Assembly (NCBI RefSeq): GCF_003589595.1
Contig: NW_020653945.1
Location: 5,354,773-5,418,772 of the forward strand
Direction of reading: 5' to 3'
DNA from: Hyposmocoma kahamanoa
Taxonomy: Eukaryota > Arthropoda > Insecta > Lepidoptera > Cosmopterigidae
DNA: 64,000 bases
The position numbers and the translations under genes are program-made. Shown here piece by piece: positions 62,750 to 64,000 of the stretch; the first letter of the stretch is position 1; each line of letters starts with the position of its first letter. Under the pieces are notes generated by a model. It did no database searches. It was given only the letters and a program-made list of their open reading frames with translations, and was not told where the DNA came from.

Positions 62750-63345
62750 TTAATTGTAAGCGTAATTTGATAAAAGAAAGGCGTTCATCAGAATATTCTC
62801 GTACTATATTGAAATAACCTTTGTTAAATGCAGTACCTACTTACGTATTGCTATTTTTACACCAGCATCGACGATTGGTATCTCGATAATGGAAGTATGA
62901 TTAACAAATAGATGAATGAATATATAGTATATGAATTAATGAAACGCTGAACAACTGTGAATTTGAGGCACTCTTGTTCAAACAACCGTAACCACAACAT
63001 TAAAAAGTCGATAATTTATGTCGTTTTTTTAAACAACGAGCAAACGCTTCAATTCTTACATTACACCGCGCTATGCAACGCGAGTGCACCGCGAGATTAT
63101 GAGTATGTGTGTATACATACAAACCGCGCTGATGATAGACTCACATCATTATCGGTGTTGAGAGCGTGTAATAGAATTCAGCACTTTCAGAGATTCAAAC
63201 ATTTTGATGCCAAATATTTCACCGTTGTACAGAAATGAGTAGTATAAATTACTTTAAATCATATTGAATGATATAATTTAAAAAATACATCTTTTGGCGA
63301 GACCCCATTGCTGAATCACGTTTTATTGATATTATTAAAAAAAAA
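62750..63345. other. No recognised gene
   Basis: Short frames only; none protein-like. Confidence 0.4.
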
Positions 63346-63650
63346 TTAGTGCACATTTGTCCTCCATCTCCCCTGATAGAAAGTGAAGAATGCCAAGCTT
63401 CCAGGCTGCCTTTTGGCCATAGATTCTATTCGTCTGCCGAAGTTCAAATTGGACGACAGGACCATTCCAAGTAGCTGGAAACGGTCGGTTATCGTTATGG
63501 ATACATCACGAAAAGTCGGAATCAGATCAAAGGGAGTCCGTTTTGTAGAGAATAGACATACCTGCGTTTTGGTAGTGCTAAATTTCACAAGTTTGGCATC
63601 GGTCCAACCGGAAACTGCCTTGCCTTAAGACTCAAATCCAAACGACTTTG
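63346..63650 (-). pseudogene. LINE reverse transcriptase thumb region
   Basis: The minus-strand frame has 'KFSTTKTQVCLFSTKRTPFD', then a LLGMVLSSNLNFGRRIES block. NP.KTQVC.F..K..PF and (I/L)LG...S....F are the segment just after the catalytic core in the CR1/Jockey-like family whose next segment is seen at 61640-62125. Both ends are truncated. Confidence 0.7.
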
Positions 63651-63654
63651 TTTT

Positions 63655-64000
63655 TGCCTTTGATACTGAGAAGTGCTATCATACCCTTCTTAGTTACATA
63701 CGTCGGAATGTCGTCAAAGTTATTTCTTATGTAGGTAGTGTTCTACAGTAGTCTTTAGCAGAGCTCCACGGCAACGTTTCAGGGGTAATTAAAATGTATA
63801 CCTCATTACATACGCACTGCGGTATATCCACGCATTTGCATAACGCTCGTTCCGTATGAATGTGTTTTATAAGTTAATATAGAGCTGGTAAAGTGGGCGG
63901 GTTTGCTAGTTTAATTAAAGAGGCTATCTAAGCTCATGTTAAGAATGACATTAAGAAACGGTAATATAAATAACAAACATTTTCGTAAATTGCAGGTTTT
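63655..64000. other. No recognised feature
   Basis: Nothing supported to the end of the window. Confidence 0.35.

Overview
This window looks like repeat-dense, AT-rich intergenic or intronic DNA from an insect, most likely a moth or butterfly. The case for Lepidoptera is mostly recognition of repeat types known from that order: tRNA-headed SINEs resembling those described from noctuid moths, non-LTR retrotransposons, short hAT-, P- and mariner-like inverted-repeat elements, and a 17.6/297-type Ty3/Gypsy (errantivirus-like) LTR element whose primer site matches insect tRNA-Ser. I find no convincing host protein-coding gene, no functional rRNA or tRNA gene and no CRISPR array. Nearly every protein-like signal belongs to a decayed transposable element.

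Layout. 1-9.7 kb: SINEs, several MITEs, the 5' half of a minus-strand LINE (5.2-6.9 kb), and a repeat (Q) split by another repeat (P). 10-20 kb: more SINEs, an old LINE copy with two nested insertions (17.5-18.8 kb), and a tight cluster of three small inverted-repeat elements (18.9-20.1 kb), two of them hAT-like with near-perfect 8-bp target duplications. 20-25.6 kb: a minus-strand LINE tail, two abutting MITEs, and a plus-strand LINE with an internal deletion. 27-30 kb: a Penelope-like fragment and a 1.86-kb inverted-repeat element that may carry half of a THAP domain. 31.0-37.05 kb: one complete but broken LTR retrotransposon with two 93%-identical LTRs, primer site, polypurine tract, gag, pol and env-like remnants and a 4-bp target duplication. 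38-45 kb: a clean P-like MITE with a perfect 8-bp target duplication, second copies of P and Q, a 1.03-kb inverted-repeat element with a decayed THAP DNA-binding domain, and a LINE whose 3' UTR holds a MITE. 45-54 kb: SINEs, copies of a 300-bp dispersed family (B), and a BEL/Pao remnant. 54.2-55.4 kb: a long foldback structure with a different insertion in each arm. 55-64 kb: SINEs, R1- and CR1/Jockey-like LINE C-termini and long microsatellites.

No genes work together as a pathway here. The value of the window is its nested insertion history: several elements provide empty-site versus filled-site comparisons inside the same 64 kb, which fixes the order of insertions. The most notable items are the two THAP-bearing DNA transposon remnants, the foldback structure at 54.2-55.4 kb, and the errantivirus-like element whose target duplication equals the start of its own primer site. 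Family names above superfamily level are inference, because no database search was possible.
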